A stretch of DNA of 64,000 bases from Rhizobium sp. C4 (GCF_021026315.1 NZ_JAJNCX010000008.1:160012-224011), one strand, 5' to 3'. Positions 47,760 through 57,433 are shown, counted from the stretch's first letter. Translations and numbers: made by a program. Notes: a model not told the origin generated them from the sequence alone.

Positions 47760-48794
47760 TCACATGCCGAAGATTTCGTTCCAGCGGTCGATCCAGTCGG
47801 TCTTGACCGCGTTCAGCTTGTCATAGGCGACGCGGTTGAGCTTGCCGATGGCTTCCGGACCATAGGTCCAGATCTTTGCCTGTTCCGGTGTCAGGGTCAC
47901 GCCCTTGTTGACCGGCGCATCGACCGCCTGCTCGGCTTCGATCTGCTGGATATCCTTGGAAATCAGGAAGTTGATGAACTTCTGCGCCAGTTCGGCATGT
48001 TCCGAGCCGGTCGGGATATTGACCGTATTGAGCGTCGCGATATCGCCATCGGACAGCGAGGCCCAGGTCATGGTCGGCACGGCCTTCTTGATCGAGCCGA
48101 GCGTAAAATCCTGTGCAATCGAAACGGTCACTTCGCCGGTCGAGATCAGGTTCACCAGTTCCGAGCCGGTATTGTAGTTCTTCACCACATTCGGCTTCAG
48201 CGCCTTGACGGCCTCGAATGCCTTGTCGGTATCCTTGTAGGCATCGACGCCGGCATGGGAGCCTGCACGCAGAACGACCAGCGGTCCGGCTGTGGTGGTG
48301 ATGCCCGGAAGCGAGACGGTGCTCTTCAGGTCTTCGCGCCACAGGTCGTTCCACGAGGTGATCGGCGTCTTCACCTTTGCCGAATCATAGACGATGCCGA
48401 TGCGGCCGACCGTGTAGGCCGGGCCATAGCCGCCCTGCGGGTCCTGTGCCAGATCGTAGAGTTCCTTGACGTTCGGGATCGTCTTTGGGTCGATCTTCTG
48501 GAAGAGCCCTTCCTGGATGCCGATCTGCGAATAGCTGTCGGTCAGGAAGATGACGTCCACGCCCTTGCCGCCACGCGCTTTCAGCTTGTTGAGACGGTCG
48601 GCATTGTTGCCGGTCTCGAAGGCGATTTCGCAGCCGCAGATCTTCTTGAAGGGCTCGATGATGTTGGCGTTGAGCTTGTCGCCGTTATAGCCCCACCAGG
48701 AAATCGTCAGAGTGTCGGCCGCAAAGGCCGGCGCGGTGAGACCGGCGAGCATAAGCGTTGCTGCAGAAAGCCGGCGAACGGTAGATTTGAACAT
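47760..48794 (-). CDS. PotD-like periplasmic substrate-binding protein
   Basis: The 344-residue protein has a signal peptide (RRLSAATLMLAGLTAPAFA) and a PotD/SBP_bac-type body (TLTISWWGYNGDKLNANIIEPF; RGGKGVDVIFLTDSYSQIGI; YTVGRIGIVYDSAKV). ATG 48794 follows AGGGAAC. Polyamine binding is the family default. With nucleoside hydrolase and adenine deaminase in the same operon, a nucleoside, purine or modified amine is also possible. Confidence 0.9.
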   Translation of the reverse strand: MFKSTVRRLSAATLMLAGLTAPAFAADTLTISWWGYNGDKLNANIIEPFKKICGCEIAFETGNNADRLNKLKARGGKGVDVIFLTDSYSQIGIQEGLFQKIDPKTIPNVKELYDLAQDPQGGYGPAYTVGRIGIVYDSAKVKTPITSWNDLWREDLKSTVSLPGITTTAGPLVVLRAGSHAGVDAYKDTDKAFEAVKALKPNVVKNYNTGSELVNLISTGEVTVSIAQDFTLGSIKKAVPTMTWASLSDGDIATLNTVNIPTGSEHAELAQKFINFLISKDIQQIEAEQAVDAPVNKGVTLTPEQAKIWTYGPEAIGKLNRVAYDKLNAVKTDWIDRWNEIFGM

Positions 48795-48960
48795 GGAGCT
48801 GTTCCCTTTTGTTTCTTTGATGGTCGTTTTGTGGGCCAGACTAGGACCGCAAGTGTCATTTCGCAACTGCAAAAGAATGGTGGATTGCGGACCCAGCGTA
48901 CTCATTTTTGCATTGGCAATAATCATCTCGAATTCCAGCCTTGCAGCAAATACCGTGGTT

Positions 48961-50121
48961 TTACGGTGTCAGTTCCCGCTCCACGAGTGTTGCCCAAAAT
49001 CGAACACCCGTCGGAATGGCCGCATCGTTGAAATCATAGCCGCCATTGTGATGGAGCGCGCCTTCGACAGCCGGGCCGTTGCCGAGCCAGACATAGGATC
49101 CGGGAACGGTTTGCGAGAAGAAGGCGAAGTCGTCGCCGGCGGTGGAGGGCGGAAAATCGGTCCGCACCTTCGCTCCGCAGACGGCGGTTGCTGCACCGAG
49201 CGCTCGGCGCGTCGCATCCGCGTCGTTCACCACAGGCGGAATGCGCCGCAGGAACTTGTAATCTGCCGCAATGCCGAACATGGCGGAGACACCTTCGGCC
49301 AGCCGGCCGATCTCCGTCTCAAGCTGATCGCGAACGGCCGCCGAATAGGCGCGCGCCGTGCCGCCGATTTCCACCGTGTCGGGAATAACGTTCAGTGCTT
49401 CCGGATTGCCGGCCTGGACCGAGCAGGCGCTGACCACGGCCGGCTGCAGCGGATCGACGACGCGGCCGACAATGGTCTGCAGGGCGGTGAGAAAATGGCC
49501 TGCTGCCGTCACCGGATCCTTGCCGAGATGCGGCTTGGCGCCATGGGTGCCGATGCCCCTGAACACGACGGTCCAGCTGTCGGAGGAGGCAAGCTGCGGC
49601 CCCGCCACGACGGCCATTTCATCGGGGGCGAGGCCCGGCATGTTGTGCAGGCCGTAGACGGCATCGCAGGGGAAGAGATCGAAAAAGCCCTCGTCAACCA
49701 TGCGCTTCGCCCCGCCGCGCCCTTCTTCCGCCGGCTGGAAGATGAAGTGGACAGTGCCTGAGAAATTTCGGGTGCGGGCGAGATGCTGCGCGGCGCCCAG
49801 CAAGAGCACCGTGTGCCCGTCATGGCCGCAGGCATGCATCTTGCCGGGAAAACGGGATTTGTAAGGCCGTTCGACCCGCTCGGGCATGGCCAGCGCATCC
49901 ATGTCGGCACGAAGCCCGATCGAGCGCGGACCGTTGCCAACCCGCAGCGTTCCGACGACACCGGTTCCGCCAAGGCCGCGATGAACCTCGATGCCGGCTT
50001 GATTGAGCAGGCGGGCGACGATGCCGCTGGTGCGTTCCTCTTCGAACCCGAGTTCCGGGTAGCTGTGGAGGTCGTGCCGGAGATCGGTCAGATCGCGCAG
50101 GTCTTGTTCGGAAATGTCCAT
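48961..50121 (-). CDS. M20D amidohydrolase (hippurate/N-acyl-amino-acid hydrolase type)
   Basis: The 386-residue protein has the M20D motifs LRHDLHSYPELGFEEERT, GLRADMDALAMPE, GKMHACGHDGHTVLLLGAA, FQPAEEGRGGAKRMVDEG and YGLHNMPGL. The conserved cysteine of MHACGHDGH is present. Such enzymes remove acyl groups from amino acids or hydrolyse auxin-amino acid conjugates. The start at 50121 was preferred over upstream in-frame ATGs because the M20D core begins directly after it. It is 166 bp upstream of the binding-protein gene and may share its transcript. Confidence 0.9.
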   Translation of the reverse strand: MDISEQDLRDLTDLRHDLHSYPELGFEEERTSGIVARLLNQAGIEVHRGLGGTGVVGTLRVGNGPRSIGLRADMDALAMPERVERPYKSRFPGKMHACGHDGHTVLLLGAAQHLARTRNFSGTVHFIFQPAEEGRGGAKRMVDEGFFDLFPCDAVYGLHNMPGLAPDEMAVVAGPQLASSDSWTVVFRGIGTHGAKPHLGKDPVTAAGHFLTALQTIVGRVVDPLQPAVVSACSVQAGNPEALNVIPDTVEIGGTARAYSAAVRDQLETEIGRLAEGVSAMFGIAADYKFLRRIPPVVNDADATRRALGAATAVCGAKVRTDFPPSTAGDDFAFFSQTVPGSYVWLGNGPAVEGALHHNGGYDFNDAAIPTGVRFWATLVERELTP

Positions 50122-50174
50122 GGGAATGCCGCTGGTTCTGATGGGGAGCCGTGTTGCACGGAGCGGGGAAGCTT

Positions 50175-50186
50175 GGCATGAATGCC
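50175..50186. promoter_or_regulatory. Short inverted repeat in the amidohydrolase/phosphoribosyltransferase promoter region
   Basis: GGCAT-GA-ATGCC lies in the 119-bp gap between two divergent genes. The arms are only 5 bp, so this may be chance. Confidence 0.25.
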
Positions 50187-50240
50187 GACTGATGGTGAGC
50201 GTATCGGCAAGCCTTTTCAGTTTCAACCCTGCGAGGCCCG

Positions 50241-50942
50241 ATGGACCATTCATCCCAAGACCTTCAGCCACATGAATTCTGGCAGGAGATTGTGCCTGCC
50301 GGGACCCATGATCTTGAGCCGGCGAAGGGCTTCAGCAATTTCTATCCGGCACGACTGCCGGACGGCAGCCAATTGCGCCTCCCGATCAGGCCGCTTGCCG
50401 ATGGCGAACATGCGCTGGCGTCGCTCATCATCAATCAGGCGAGTTTTACGGTTGTCGACAGGCTCGCGACGCTGCTGGCCGCCCGCGTGGAGGACATGAA
50501 GCCGGAGATCGTCGTCGGCCTTCCGACACTCGGCCTGACGCTCGCCGCTGCCACCGCTGCCAAGCTCGGGCACGCGCGCTATGTGCCGCTCGGGACATCG
50601 CGCAAGTTCTGGTATCGCGACGAGCTTTCCATTCCGCTCTCCTCGATCACCAGTCCCGGCCACGAAAAACGGCTGTTCATCGATCCCCGCATGCTGCCGC
50701 TGATCGAAGGAAAGCGCGTCCTGCTGATCGACGACGTCCTGAGCAGCGGCGCATCCATCCTCGCCGCCCTCCGCCTCCTGCAAATCGTCAACGTCAAACC
50801 CGTCGCCATCGGCGCTGCCATGCTCCAGACGCGGCGGTGGGAAGCTGCGCTTGGCGCCGAGATGCCGGATATGGTCGATCGCGTAAGAGGCGTTTTCGAA
50901 ACCCCGATGCTACGGCAGGGGGAAGCCGGCAGGTGGTTCTGA
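50241..50942 (+). CDS. Phosphoribosyltransferase-domain protein
   Basis: The 233-residue protein has a type-I phosphoribosyltransferase core: the PRPP loop KRVLLIDDVLSSGASILAAL and upstream EIVVGLPTLGLTLAAATA. A flexible-loop region is around SRKFWYRDELSIPLSSITS. It probably joins PRPP to a purine base and fits salvage of the bases released by the neighbouring operon. The exact base cannot be read. It diverges from the M20D gene. Confidence 0.85.
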   Translation: MDHSSQDLQPHEFWQEIVPAGTHDLEPAKGFSNFYPARLPDGSQLRLPIRPLADGEHALASLIINQASFTVVDRLATLLAARVEDMKPEIVVGLPTLGLTLAAATAAKLGHARYVPLGTSRKFWYRDELSIPLSSITSPGHEKRLFIDPRMLPLIEGKRVLLIDDVLSSGASILAALRLLQIVNVKPVAIGAAMLQTRRWEAALGAEMPDMVDRVRGVFETPMLRQGEAGRWF

Positions 50943-51276
50943 AATCAGCCTGGAGTGTAGGCCTTGTCCCGCATGGGTGGGCCAGGTGTTCGGCATTCTG
51001 TTGCTGCGCTCTGTTTGGGCGGCGGTTCCATAAGCTATATTATCAGTTCAGACGCTATAACCGCAAAATCGGAATGTCACTCTCCCGGAGCCATCGAGTA
51101 CCCTCCTGTACGCGAAAGCTTCGATCGTCGTGAATTGGAGCTTTTCCGCTCTGGACCGTGCCGACGAAATAGGCCAGAACCGCAGCCGGCTGGCTCAGCT
51201 CCGGCCGGGTATCTCGCGCGATGATACCGGGGGAAACACGCTCCTTCTTGAGGGCACCTAAAAGGGGAATTTACCG
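50943..51276. other. 334-bp intergenic region upstream of the agmatine deiminase gene
   Basis: It contains a plausible sigma70-type promoter with TATATT near 51038. A GGTATC/GATACC hairpin lies about 50 bp before the next start, and AAAAGGGG is close to ATG 51277. I saw no gene and could not match the leader to a known riboswitch. Confidence 0.4.
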
Positions 51277-52317
51277 ATGACCTGGCGCATGCCGTCTGAA
51301 ACCGCTCGTCACGACCGCACCTGGATGGCGTTTCCGCGTGAGGGAACGACCCTCGGTGACGGCGACAACTGGAAGCAGACCGGCTACGAGGCCTGGACCA
51401 CCGTTGCGCACGCGGTCGCCGAGTTCGAGCCTGTGACCATGGTCGTCGACCCCTCCGAACGGGAGCGTGCACGGCGGATGCTGGGCAGCCATGTCGAACA
51501 GGTGGAAATGCCGCTCGACGAGTTCTGGATGCGCGACTTCGGCCCGACCTTCGTTGTGGATGACCAGCGGCCCGGCGTCCTTGGTGCCGTCGACTGGATC
51601 TTCAACGGCTGGGGTGACCACGGCTGGGCGCAGTGGAAGAAATCGGCGGAGATCGCTCGCCAGATCGCCGTCCATTGCGGGGCCGAACTGGTTTCGAGCA
51701 TGCTCGTCAACGAGGGCGGCGGCATCCATGTCGACGGCGAAGGCACCGTGCTCGTCACCGACACGGTCCAGCTCGACCCGCGCCGCAACCCCTATGCCGA
51801 CAAGGCGCGTGTGGAGGCAGAGCTTGCCCGCACGCTGGGGACGTCCAAGGCCATCTGGCTGCCGCGGGGTCTCAGCCGCGACTATGAAGACTTCGGCACA
51901 TCGGGTCATGTCGACATCGTCGCCACCATTGCATCGCCGGGCGTGCTGCTTCTTCATCGCCAGCCCAATCCCGAACACCCCGATCATGCCGTGATGCGCG
52001 ACCTGCGCGCCTATCTTGCCGGCACGACGGATGCCGCCGGACGGGCATGGAAGATCCTCGATCTCGACGCCCCGGAAGAGATCCGCGACGAGGACGGTTT
52101 CGTCGACTACAGCTATGTCAATCATCTCGTCGTCAACGGCGGCGTGGTCGCCTGCGGTTTTGGCGACGCGAAGGCGGATGCAGCTGCCCGCGAGGTCCTG
52201 GAAGAGGCCTATCCCGGCCGCCGCGTGATGACGATCGATTCCCGCGCCATCTTCGCGCGCGGCGGCGGCATCCACTGCATCACCCAGCAGCAGCCGTCTC
52301 TGAAACGGGAAGGTTGA
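51277..52317 (+). CDS. aguA: Agmatine deiminase family protein
   Basis: The 346-residue protein has the agmatine deiminase signatures DEFWMRDFGPTFVVD, LVNEGGGIHVDGEGTVLVTDT, FGTSGHVDIVATI and the nucleophile cysteine in ARGGGIHCITQQQP. It converts agmatine to N-carbamoylputrescine and ammonia. An amidase gene starts 2 bp after its stop, so the pair is co-translated. Length and motifs are normal for bacterial AguA; activity on another guanidine compound cannot be excluded. Confidence 0.92.
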   Translation: MTWRMPSETARHDRTWMAFPREGTTLGDGDNWKQTGYEAWTTVAHAVAEFEPVTMVVDPSERERARRMLGSHVEQVEMPLDEFWMRDFGPTFVVDDQRPGVLGAVDWIFNGWGDHGWAQWKKSAEIARQIAVHCGAELVSSMLVNEGGGIHVDGEGTVLVTDTVQLDPRRNPYADKARVEAELARTLGTSKAIWLPRGLSRDYEDFGTSGHVDIVATIASPGVLLLHRQPNPEHPDHAVMRDLRAYLAGTTDAAGRAWKILDLDAPEEIRDEDGFVDYSYVNHLVVNGGVVACGFGDAKADAAAREVLEEAYPGRRVMTIDSRAIFARGGGIHCITQQQPSLKREG

Positions 52318-52319
52318 TC

Positions 52320-54047
52320 ATGGCCCATTTCGATGTCGTCGAGAAATCGATCGCGGAGCTGCGGGCAGCGCTCGCCTCGGGCGAAGTGAGCAGCGTCGAA
52401 CTCGTGCAGGCCTATCTGGCCCGGATCGCCGCCTATGATGCGCCCGGCACGCAGACGGCGCTCAATGCCGTCGTGGTGATGAACCCGGCGGCGCTGGCCG
52501 AGGCCCAAGCCTCCGACGACCGGCGTAAATCCGGCACCCTGCTTTCGCCGCTCGACGGCATTCCCTATACCGCCAAGGACAGCTATCTCGTCAAGGGCCT
52601 GACGGCGGCGGCGGGCAGCCCGGCCTTCGAACATCTGGTCGCCCAGCGCGATGCCTTCACCATCGAGCGGCTGCGCGGCGCAGGCGCCATCTGCCTGGGG
52701 TTGACCAACATGCCGCCCATGGCCAATGGCGGCATGCAGCGCGGGGTCTATGGCAGGGCGGAAAGTCCTTACAATGCAGACTGGCTGACCAGTGCGTTCG
52801 GCTCCGGCTCGTCCAACGGTTCGGGCACCGCGACTGCCGCCTCCTTCGGCGCCTTCGGGCTCGGCGAGGAGACCTGGTCGAGTGGACGAGCGCCAGCCTC
52901 CAGCAATGCGCTCTGCGCCTATACGCCGTCGCGCGGCGTCATCTCCGTTCGCGGCAACTGGCCGCTTGTGCCGACCATGGATGTCGTGGTGCCGCATACG
53001 CGCAGCATGGCCGACATGCTCGAACTGCTCGACGTGATCGTCGCCGACGATCCGGAAACCCGCGGTGACTTCTGGCGGGCCCAGCCATGGGTCACGCTTC
53101 CGGCCGCCGCCTCGCTTCGTCCCCTCTCCTATCCGTCCCTTGCCCCGACAGGCGCATCGGGCGCGCAGCAGACGCTCGCGGGAAAACGCTTCGGCGTGCC
53201 GCGCATGTATATCAATGCCGACCCGGATCAGGGCTCAAACCCGGCAGGCGGCATCGGCGGCTCGACCGGCAAACCCATCGAGACCCGCGCCTCGATCATC
53301 GCCCTCTGGCAGCAGGCGCGGCGCGATCTTGAAGCCGCTGGCGCCACCGTCGTGGAGGTCGATTTTCCGGTCGTCACCAATTATGAGGCCGACCGTCCCG
53401 GTGCGCCATCTATCCTCACCAGAGGCCTCATCAGCCCGGAATTCCTGCATCGCGAGATTCTCGATCTTTCGGCCTGGGCCTGGGACGATTTCCTCGCCGC
53501 CAATGGCGATCCGGCGCTGTCGACTCTCGCGACAGTCGATGGCAAGCGGATCTTTCCGCATCCGCAAGGTGCCCTTCCTGATCGCTACACGGGCTTTGAC
53601 GACTACCTGCCGGATTATCCGACGCAGGTGCGCGACCATCCGCATGCGTCCTTCACCGACATTCCCCATATGGAAGAGGGCGTGCGGGGTCTTGAGGAGA
53701 CGCGCCGCATCGACCTCGAACAGTGGATGGATGGGCTCGGCCTCGATGCGGTGATCTTCCCTGCCATGGCCGATGTCGGTCCGGCCGATATGGATATCAA
53801 TCCCGCAAGCGCCGATCTCGGCTGGCGCAACGGCGTGTGGGTCGCCAACGGCAATCTCACGATCCGCCATCTCGGCATTCCGACCGTCACGGTTCCGATG
53901 GGCACCATGAGCGATATCGGCATGCCCATCGGCCTCACCTTTGCCGGCCGTGCCTATGATGACGTGGCCCTGCTCACGCTGGCAGCCGCCTTCGAGGCGA
54001 CGGGCAAGCGTCGCACCCAACCGCCGCGGACGCCGCCCCTGCCTTAA
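52320..54047 (+). CDS. Amidase-signature-family hydrolase
   Basis: The 575-residue protein has the Ser-cisSer-Lys triad: lysine in IPYTAKDSYLVKGLTAA, cis-serine in FGSGSSNGSGTATAA and nucleophile serine in LGEETWSSGRAPASSNAL. It is longer than average, with a C-terminal extension around VIFPAMADVGPADMDIN. It is coupled to the agmatine deiminase gene. The usual next enzyme, AguB, is a nitrilase-family N-carbamoylputrescine amidohydrolase that is not encoded here. This amidase may fill that step (inferred). Confidence 0.9.
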   Translation: MAHFDVVEKSIAELRAALASGEVSSVELVQAYLARIAAYDAPGTQTALNAVVVMNPAALAEAQASDDRRKSGTLLSPLDGIPYTAKDSYLVKGLTAAAGSPAFEHLVAQRDAFTIERLRGAGAICLGLTNMPPMANGGMQRGVYGRAESPYNADWLTSAFGSGSSNGSGTATAASFGAFGLGEETWSSGRAPASSNALCAYTPSRGVISVRGNWPLVPTMDVVVPHTRSMADMLELLDVIVADDPETRGDFWRAQPWVTLPAAASLRPLSYPSLAPTGASGAQQTLAGKRFGVPRMYINADPDQGSNPAGGIGGSTGKPIETRASIIALWQQARRDLEAAGATVVEVDFPVVTNYEADRPGAPSILTRGLISPEFLHREILDLSAWAWDDFLAANGDPALSTLATVDGKRIFPHPQGALPDRYTGFDDYLPDYPTQVRDHPHASFTDIPHMEEGVRGLEETRRIDLEQWMDGLGLDAVIFPAMADVGPADMDINPASADLGWRNGVWVANGNLTIRHLGIPTVTVPMGTMSDIGMPIGLTFAGRAYDDVALLTLAAAFEATGKRRTQPPRTPPLP

Positions 54048-54056
54048 GAATCGAGA

Positions 54057-54086
54057 CGGGCGAGGGGAACACGATCCCCTCGCCCG
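54057..54086. terminator. Stem-loop between converging amidase and efflux genes
   Basis: CGGGCGAGGGG (54057-54067) pairs with CCCCTCGCCCG (54076-54086), an 11-bp perfect stem with an 8-nt loop. GGTTTTCG follows on the + strand. It lies between the stops of two converging genes and can serve both. Confidence 0.75.
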
Positions 54087-54107
54087 GTCCGGTTTTCGCC
54101 GCAGCCA

Positions 54108-55481
54108 TCATTTTCCGTCTGGCGTGGGACCCGGTTCGCCGCCCAGCGCCCGATAAAGCGTCGCCTCCGCCAGAAGGCGGGCCAGTCTCGTATCGACGAG
54201 CGAGACTTCCACCGAACGACGGCGCTCCTGCGCATCAAGCCAGGTGCGCAGCGGAACGGCGCCTGCGCGATAGCGTGCTTCGCTGAGACTTTCGACCGTT
54301 CGGGCAGCCTCCAGTGCCCTTGTCAGGCGCGCCATGCGCTCGCTGGCTGCGCGCCGCGCACCCAGCGCATTGGCAACCTCGGAAAGCGCCGTCAGCACAT
54401 TGCCCCGGAACGACACAGCCGCCTCTTCGAACTGCGCTTTCGAAACCGCAATGCTGAACTTCATCTCGTTGAGGTTCAGGAAGGCGAGCGCCATGTTGCC
54501 GCCCAGCGTTGCCACCGGGTTTGAGAGGAAGGAGAGAAGCTGCGTGCTGCTGGTTCCCAGCGACCCGGTCAGCGAGATTGCCGGATAGAAACGCGCCTTC
54601 GAAAGGTCGGTGCCGCGCAGGCTCGCCCGAAGCCGCAATTCGGCTGCGCGCAGATCCGGCCGCCGCGCGATCAGATTCGCCGGCAGGCCGGGCGATATCT
54701 GCGGCAAGCCCCTGCCCGGCAGGCGCTGCGGCTCGGCCACCGGGCTCTGCTTGCCGTTCAGCAGAACGATCAGGGCGTTGCGCAGGACGAGGCGCTGCTG
54801 AACGAGATCGGGAATGCGGGCGGCCTGCATCTCGACATTCTGCCGTCCCTCGTTCTTCTCCAGATCGGAGACGGCCCCTTGAGCCGCCTGCGCCCCAATG
54901 ATCGTCTCGACGCGTCTTGCGCTCTGAAGACTTGCCTCGGCTAGCGCAAGGCTCTCGTTCGCATGGGCAAGGCGGAAATAGAGTTCGATCGTCTGGCCGA
55001 TCGTGGCAAGCCGCGCGGCCTGATAATCCTCGGCCGTGGCATGCGCTTCAAAGCTCGCGATGTCGCGTTGCGCGGCAAGCTTGCCCCAGAGGTCCAGCTC
55101 ATAGGAAAGCCCGATGCTTGCCGTGGACTGGGCGCGGTTGTCGCGTGCCGAATCAAGCGGAGAGGTCCGGGATGTCGAGACGCTACCCTCGAGTCTCGGC
55201 AGCGTCCCGACCTCGACCAGACCGGCCTGCAACCGCGCGCGATGGGCACGCAGGGCTGCCAGAAGAATGTCGTTGTTGTCGCGGGCCGCGACCATTATCA
55301 GGCTGTCGAGATCGCGACTGCCGAGGGCCCGCCACCACGGGTCCGCCGCCACGGCCTTGGCGTTGCGCTCCGACGACCAGCCGGGGCCCGCCGGCATCTC
55401 TGCCCGCTGATACGGCGTCGAAAGGGCCGTGCAGCCGGCAAGGGTCGCGGCCAGCGCTGCGACGGTCAACACTCTGAACAT
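54108..55481 (-). CDS. NodT-type outer-membrane efflux lipoprotein (TolC-like)
   Basis: The 457-residue protein has a lipoprotein signal with the lipobox LAGC (residues about 14-17). Two OEP repeats follow (for example YELDLWGKLAAQRDIASFEA and LPGRGLPQISPGLPANLIARRPDLRAAELRLRA, the latter a NodT hallmark). It forms the outer-membrane channel for the MacAB pump encoded upstream. A GTG at 55487 overlapping the macB stop is an alternative start; ATG 55481 was chosen with GAGAG ahead of it. Confidence 0.92.
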   Translation of the reverse strand: MFRVLTVAALAATLAGCTALSTPYQRAEMPAGPGWSSERNAKAVAADPWWRALGSRDLDSLIMVAARDNNDILLAALRAHRARLQAGLVEVGTLPRLEGSVSTSRTSPLDSARDNRAQSTASIGLSYELDLWGKLAAQRDIASFEAHATAEDYQAARLATIGQTIELYFRLAHANESLALAEASLQSARRVETIIGAQAAQGAVSDLEKNEGRQNVEMQAARIPDLVQQRLVLRNALIVLLNGKQSPVAEPQRLPGRGLPQISPGLPANLIARRPDLRAAELRLRASLRGTDLSKARFYPAISLTGSLGTSSTQLLSFLSNPVATLGGNMALAFLNLNEMKFSIAVSKAQFEEAAVSFRGNVLTALSEVANALGARRAASERMARLTRALEAARTVESLSEARYRAGAVPLRTWLDAQERRRSVEVSLVDTRLARLLAEATLYRALGGEPGPTPDGK

Positions 55482-55483
55482 GG

Positions 55484-57433
55484 TCACTCTCTCGAAAGGG
55501 CATCGACCGGCGCAAGGCGCGAGGCGTTGCGGGCGGGAAGGAAGCCGAATGTCAGCCCGATCGCCACGGCAACGGCGCAGGCGGCCAGAATGGAATTGGG
55601 CGAAATCACCATGGGGAAGGCGCTTTCCGCGCCGCCCAGGGACAGCCCCATGCCAAGCGCTAGCCCGACGCCCACCACAGAACCGGCAAGGCAGATCACC
55701 ACCGCCTCGATGAGGAACTGCAGCATGATGTCGAGACGTCGCGCACCGACCGCCATGCGCAGGCCGATTTCGCGCGTTCGCTCCGTCACCGAAACGAGCA
55801 TGATGTTCATGACCCCGATGCCGCCGACGACCAGCGAAATGACGGCAACGGATGAAATCAGCAGCGTCATCGTCTGCGAGGTGCTTTCAAGCGCCTTGCG
55901 CATCTGGTCGCTGTTGAAGACGAAGAAGTCCTTCGTGCCATGCCGCCGCGTCATCAGGCTGACGATTGCGCGCTCGGCAAAGCCCGTATCGACGCCGTCG
56001 GCCACGCGCACCGTGAGACCGGAAAGACTGGTCGCCTCGCCGAACAACCGACCCGATGCACTCGAATAGGGCACATAGACCTGAAGCGTCTTGTCCCCGG
56101 CGGCCGAGCGCGGCCGGCTGACAATGCCGATCACCACGGCCGGCATGCGCTCGATCATGATCGTCCGGCCAAGCGCCGGTTCGCCATTGGGAAACAGGGT
56201 TTCCGCCGTCCGGTCGTCAAGCAGCGCAACCTGCCTGCGCCCGGATACACTGTCTGCCGAGAAACCATGACCTTTGAGGATTTTCATGCCGTTGACGCTG
56301 AAAAAGGCTGGCCCGACGCCATTGACGTTGGCATTCGAGGTGGCGCGATCGGAGCGGACACGGGTGATCGCGCTGATGAAGGGCGTGACGCCGCCGACAT
56401 AGGACTGCGCGGCCAGCGCATCGGCATCGCGGGCGACCAGCGTGGTGATCGCCGCAGCGCGCTCGTCATTCCATCCCTTGCCGGGATAAAGCGAAAGCGT
56501 GCTGGCGCCCAGCTCGTTGATCTGGGAGAGCACCTTGCGGCGCGCGCCCTCGCCAAGTCCGACGACCGAGACGACAGCGGCAATGCCGATGATGATGCCT
56601 AGCATGGTGAGGAATGTCCTGACCCGATGCGCCGCCATCGAGCGCAGGGCCATCGGCACGGCATCCGAAAGCCGGCGGCGGAATGCATCCAGAAAGCCGG
56701 CGCGGCCACCGGGCTTCCCCGTCGATGAAGGGGGTGCGGAACCTTTTTCAGCGCTGCGCCTGTCGGAAAGGACATGGCCGTCACGGATTTCGATGATGCG
56801 GTCGGCATTGGCTGCGACCTGCATGTCATGCGTGACGATGATGACCGTGTGGCCGGCGCGGTGAAGCTCCTTCAGGATCTCCAGCACGACCTCGCCGCTG
56901 CGGCTGTCGAGCGCCCCGGTCGGTTCGTCTGCCAGAATGATCTCGCCGCCATTCATCAGCGCACGCGCAATCGAGACACGCTGCTGCTGGCCGCCAGACA
57001 ACTGGTTCGGGCGATGATCCATGCGGTCGGCAAGACCCAGCCGCTCCAGCAGGGCCCTGGCGCGGTCGGCGCGGCTTTGCGGATCAAGGCCTGCATAGAT
57101 TGCCGGCATGGCAACGTTTTCGAGCGCCGTCAGCGTGCCCAGAAGATGATAGCGCTGGAAGATGAAGCCGAAATGCTCGCGCCGCAGAGCCGCAAGTTCA
57201 TCGGGCGACAGGCCGAGCACGCTCTTGCCGGCAACGCGGTAATCGCCCCCACTCGGCTGGTCGAGGCAGCCGAGAATATTCATCAAGGTGGACTTGCCCG
57301 AACCGCTGGAGCCCACGATGGCGACAAGATCGCCCGTCTCGATGGTGAGGTCGATACCCTTCAACGCGGTGACCGTCTCCTCGCCGGCCTGGAAGGTCCG
57401 CGATACATTCCGGATTTCGAGAAGCGCGGTCAT
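55484..57433 (-). CDS. macB: MacB-type ABC exporter (ATPase-permease fusion)
   Basis: The 649-residue protein has an N-terminal ATPase (Walker [47 protein letters not shown]). A four-helix FtsX-type permease follows, with a large periplasmic domain between TM1 (MLGIIIGIAAVVSVVGLG) and TM2-4 (VAVISLVVGGIGVMNIMLVSVTERTREIGLRMA). The layout is that of MacB, which expels macrolides, peptides or lipids through a TolC-like channel. It overlaps macA by 3 bp. Confidence 0.95.
   Translation of the reverse strand: MTALLEIRNVSRTFQAGEETVTALKGIDLTIETGDLVAIVGSSGSGKSTLMNILGCLDQPSGGDYRVAGKSVLGLSPDELAALRREHFGFIFQRYHLLGTLTALENVAMPAIYAGLDPQSRADRARALLERLGLADRMDHRPNQLSGGQQQRVSIARALMNGGEIILADEPTGALDSRSGEVVLEILKELHRAGHTVIIVTHDMQVAANADRIIEIRDGHVLSDRRSAEKGSAPPSSTGKPGGRAGFLDAFRRRLSDAVPMALRSMAAHRVRTFLTMLGIIIGIAAVVSVVGLGEGARRKVLSQINELGASTLSLYPGKGWNDERAAAITTLVARDADALAAQSYVGGVTPFISAITRVRSDRATSNANVNGVGPAFFSVNGMKILKGHGFSADSVSGRRQVALLDDRTAETLFPNGEPALGRTIMIERMPAVVIGIVSRPRSAAGDKTLQVYVPYSSASGRLFGEATSLSGLTVRVADGVDTGFAERAIVSLMTRRHGTKDFFVFNSDQMRKALESTSQTMTLLISSVAVISLVVGGIGVMNIMLVSVTERTREIGLRMAVGARRLDIMLQFLIEAVVICLAGSVVGVGLALGMGLSLGGAESAFPMVISPNSILAACAVAVAIGLTFGFLPARNASRLAPVDALSRE

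Noticed and set aside
50943..51276. Riboswitch (guanidine or polyamine type) upstream of the agmatine deiminase
   Set aside because: A short hairpin is visible, but none of the conserved guanidine riboswitch segments could be matched by eye.
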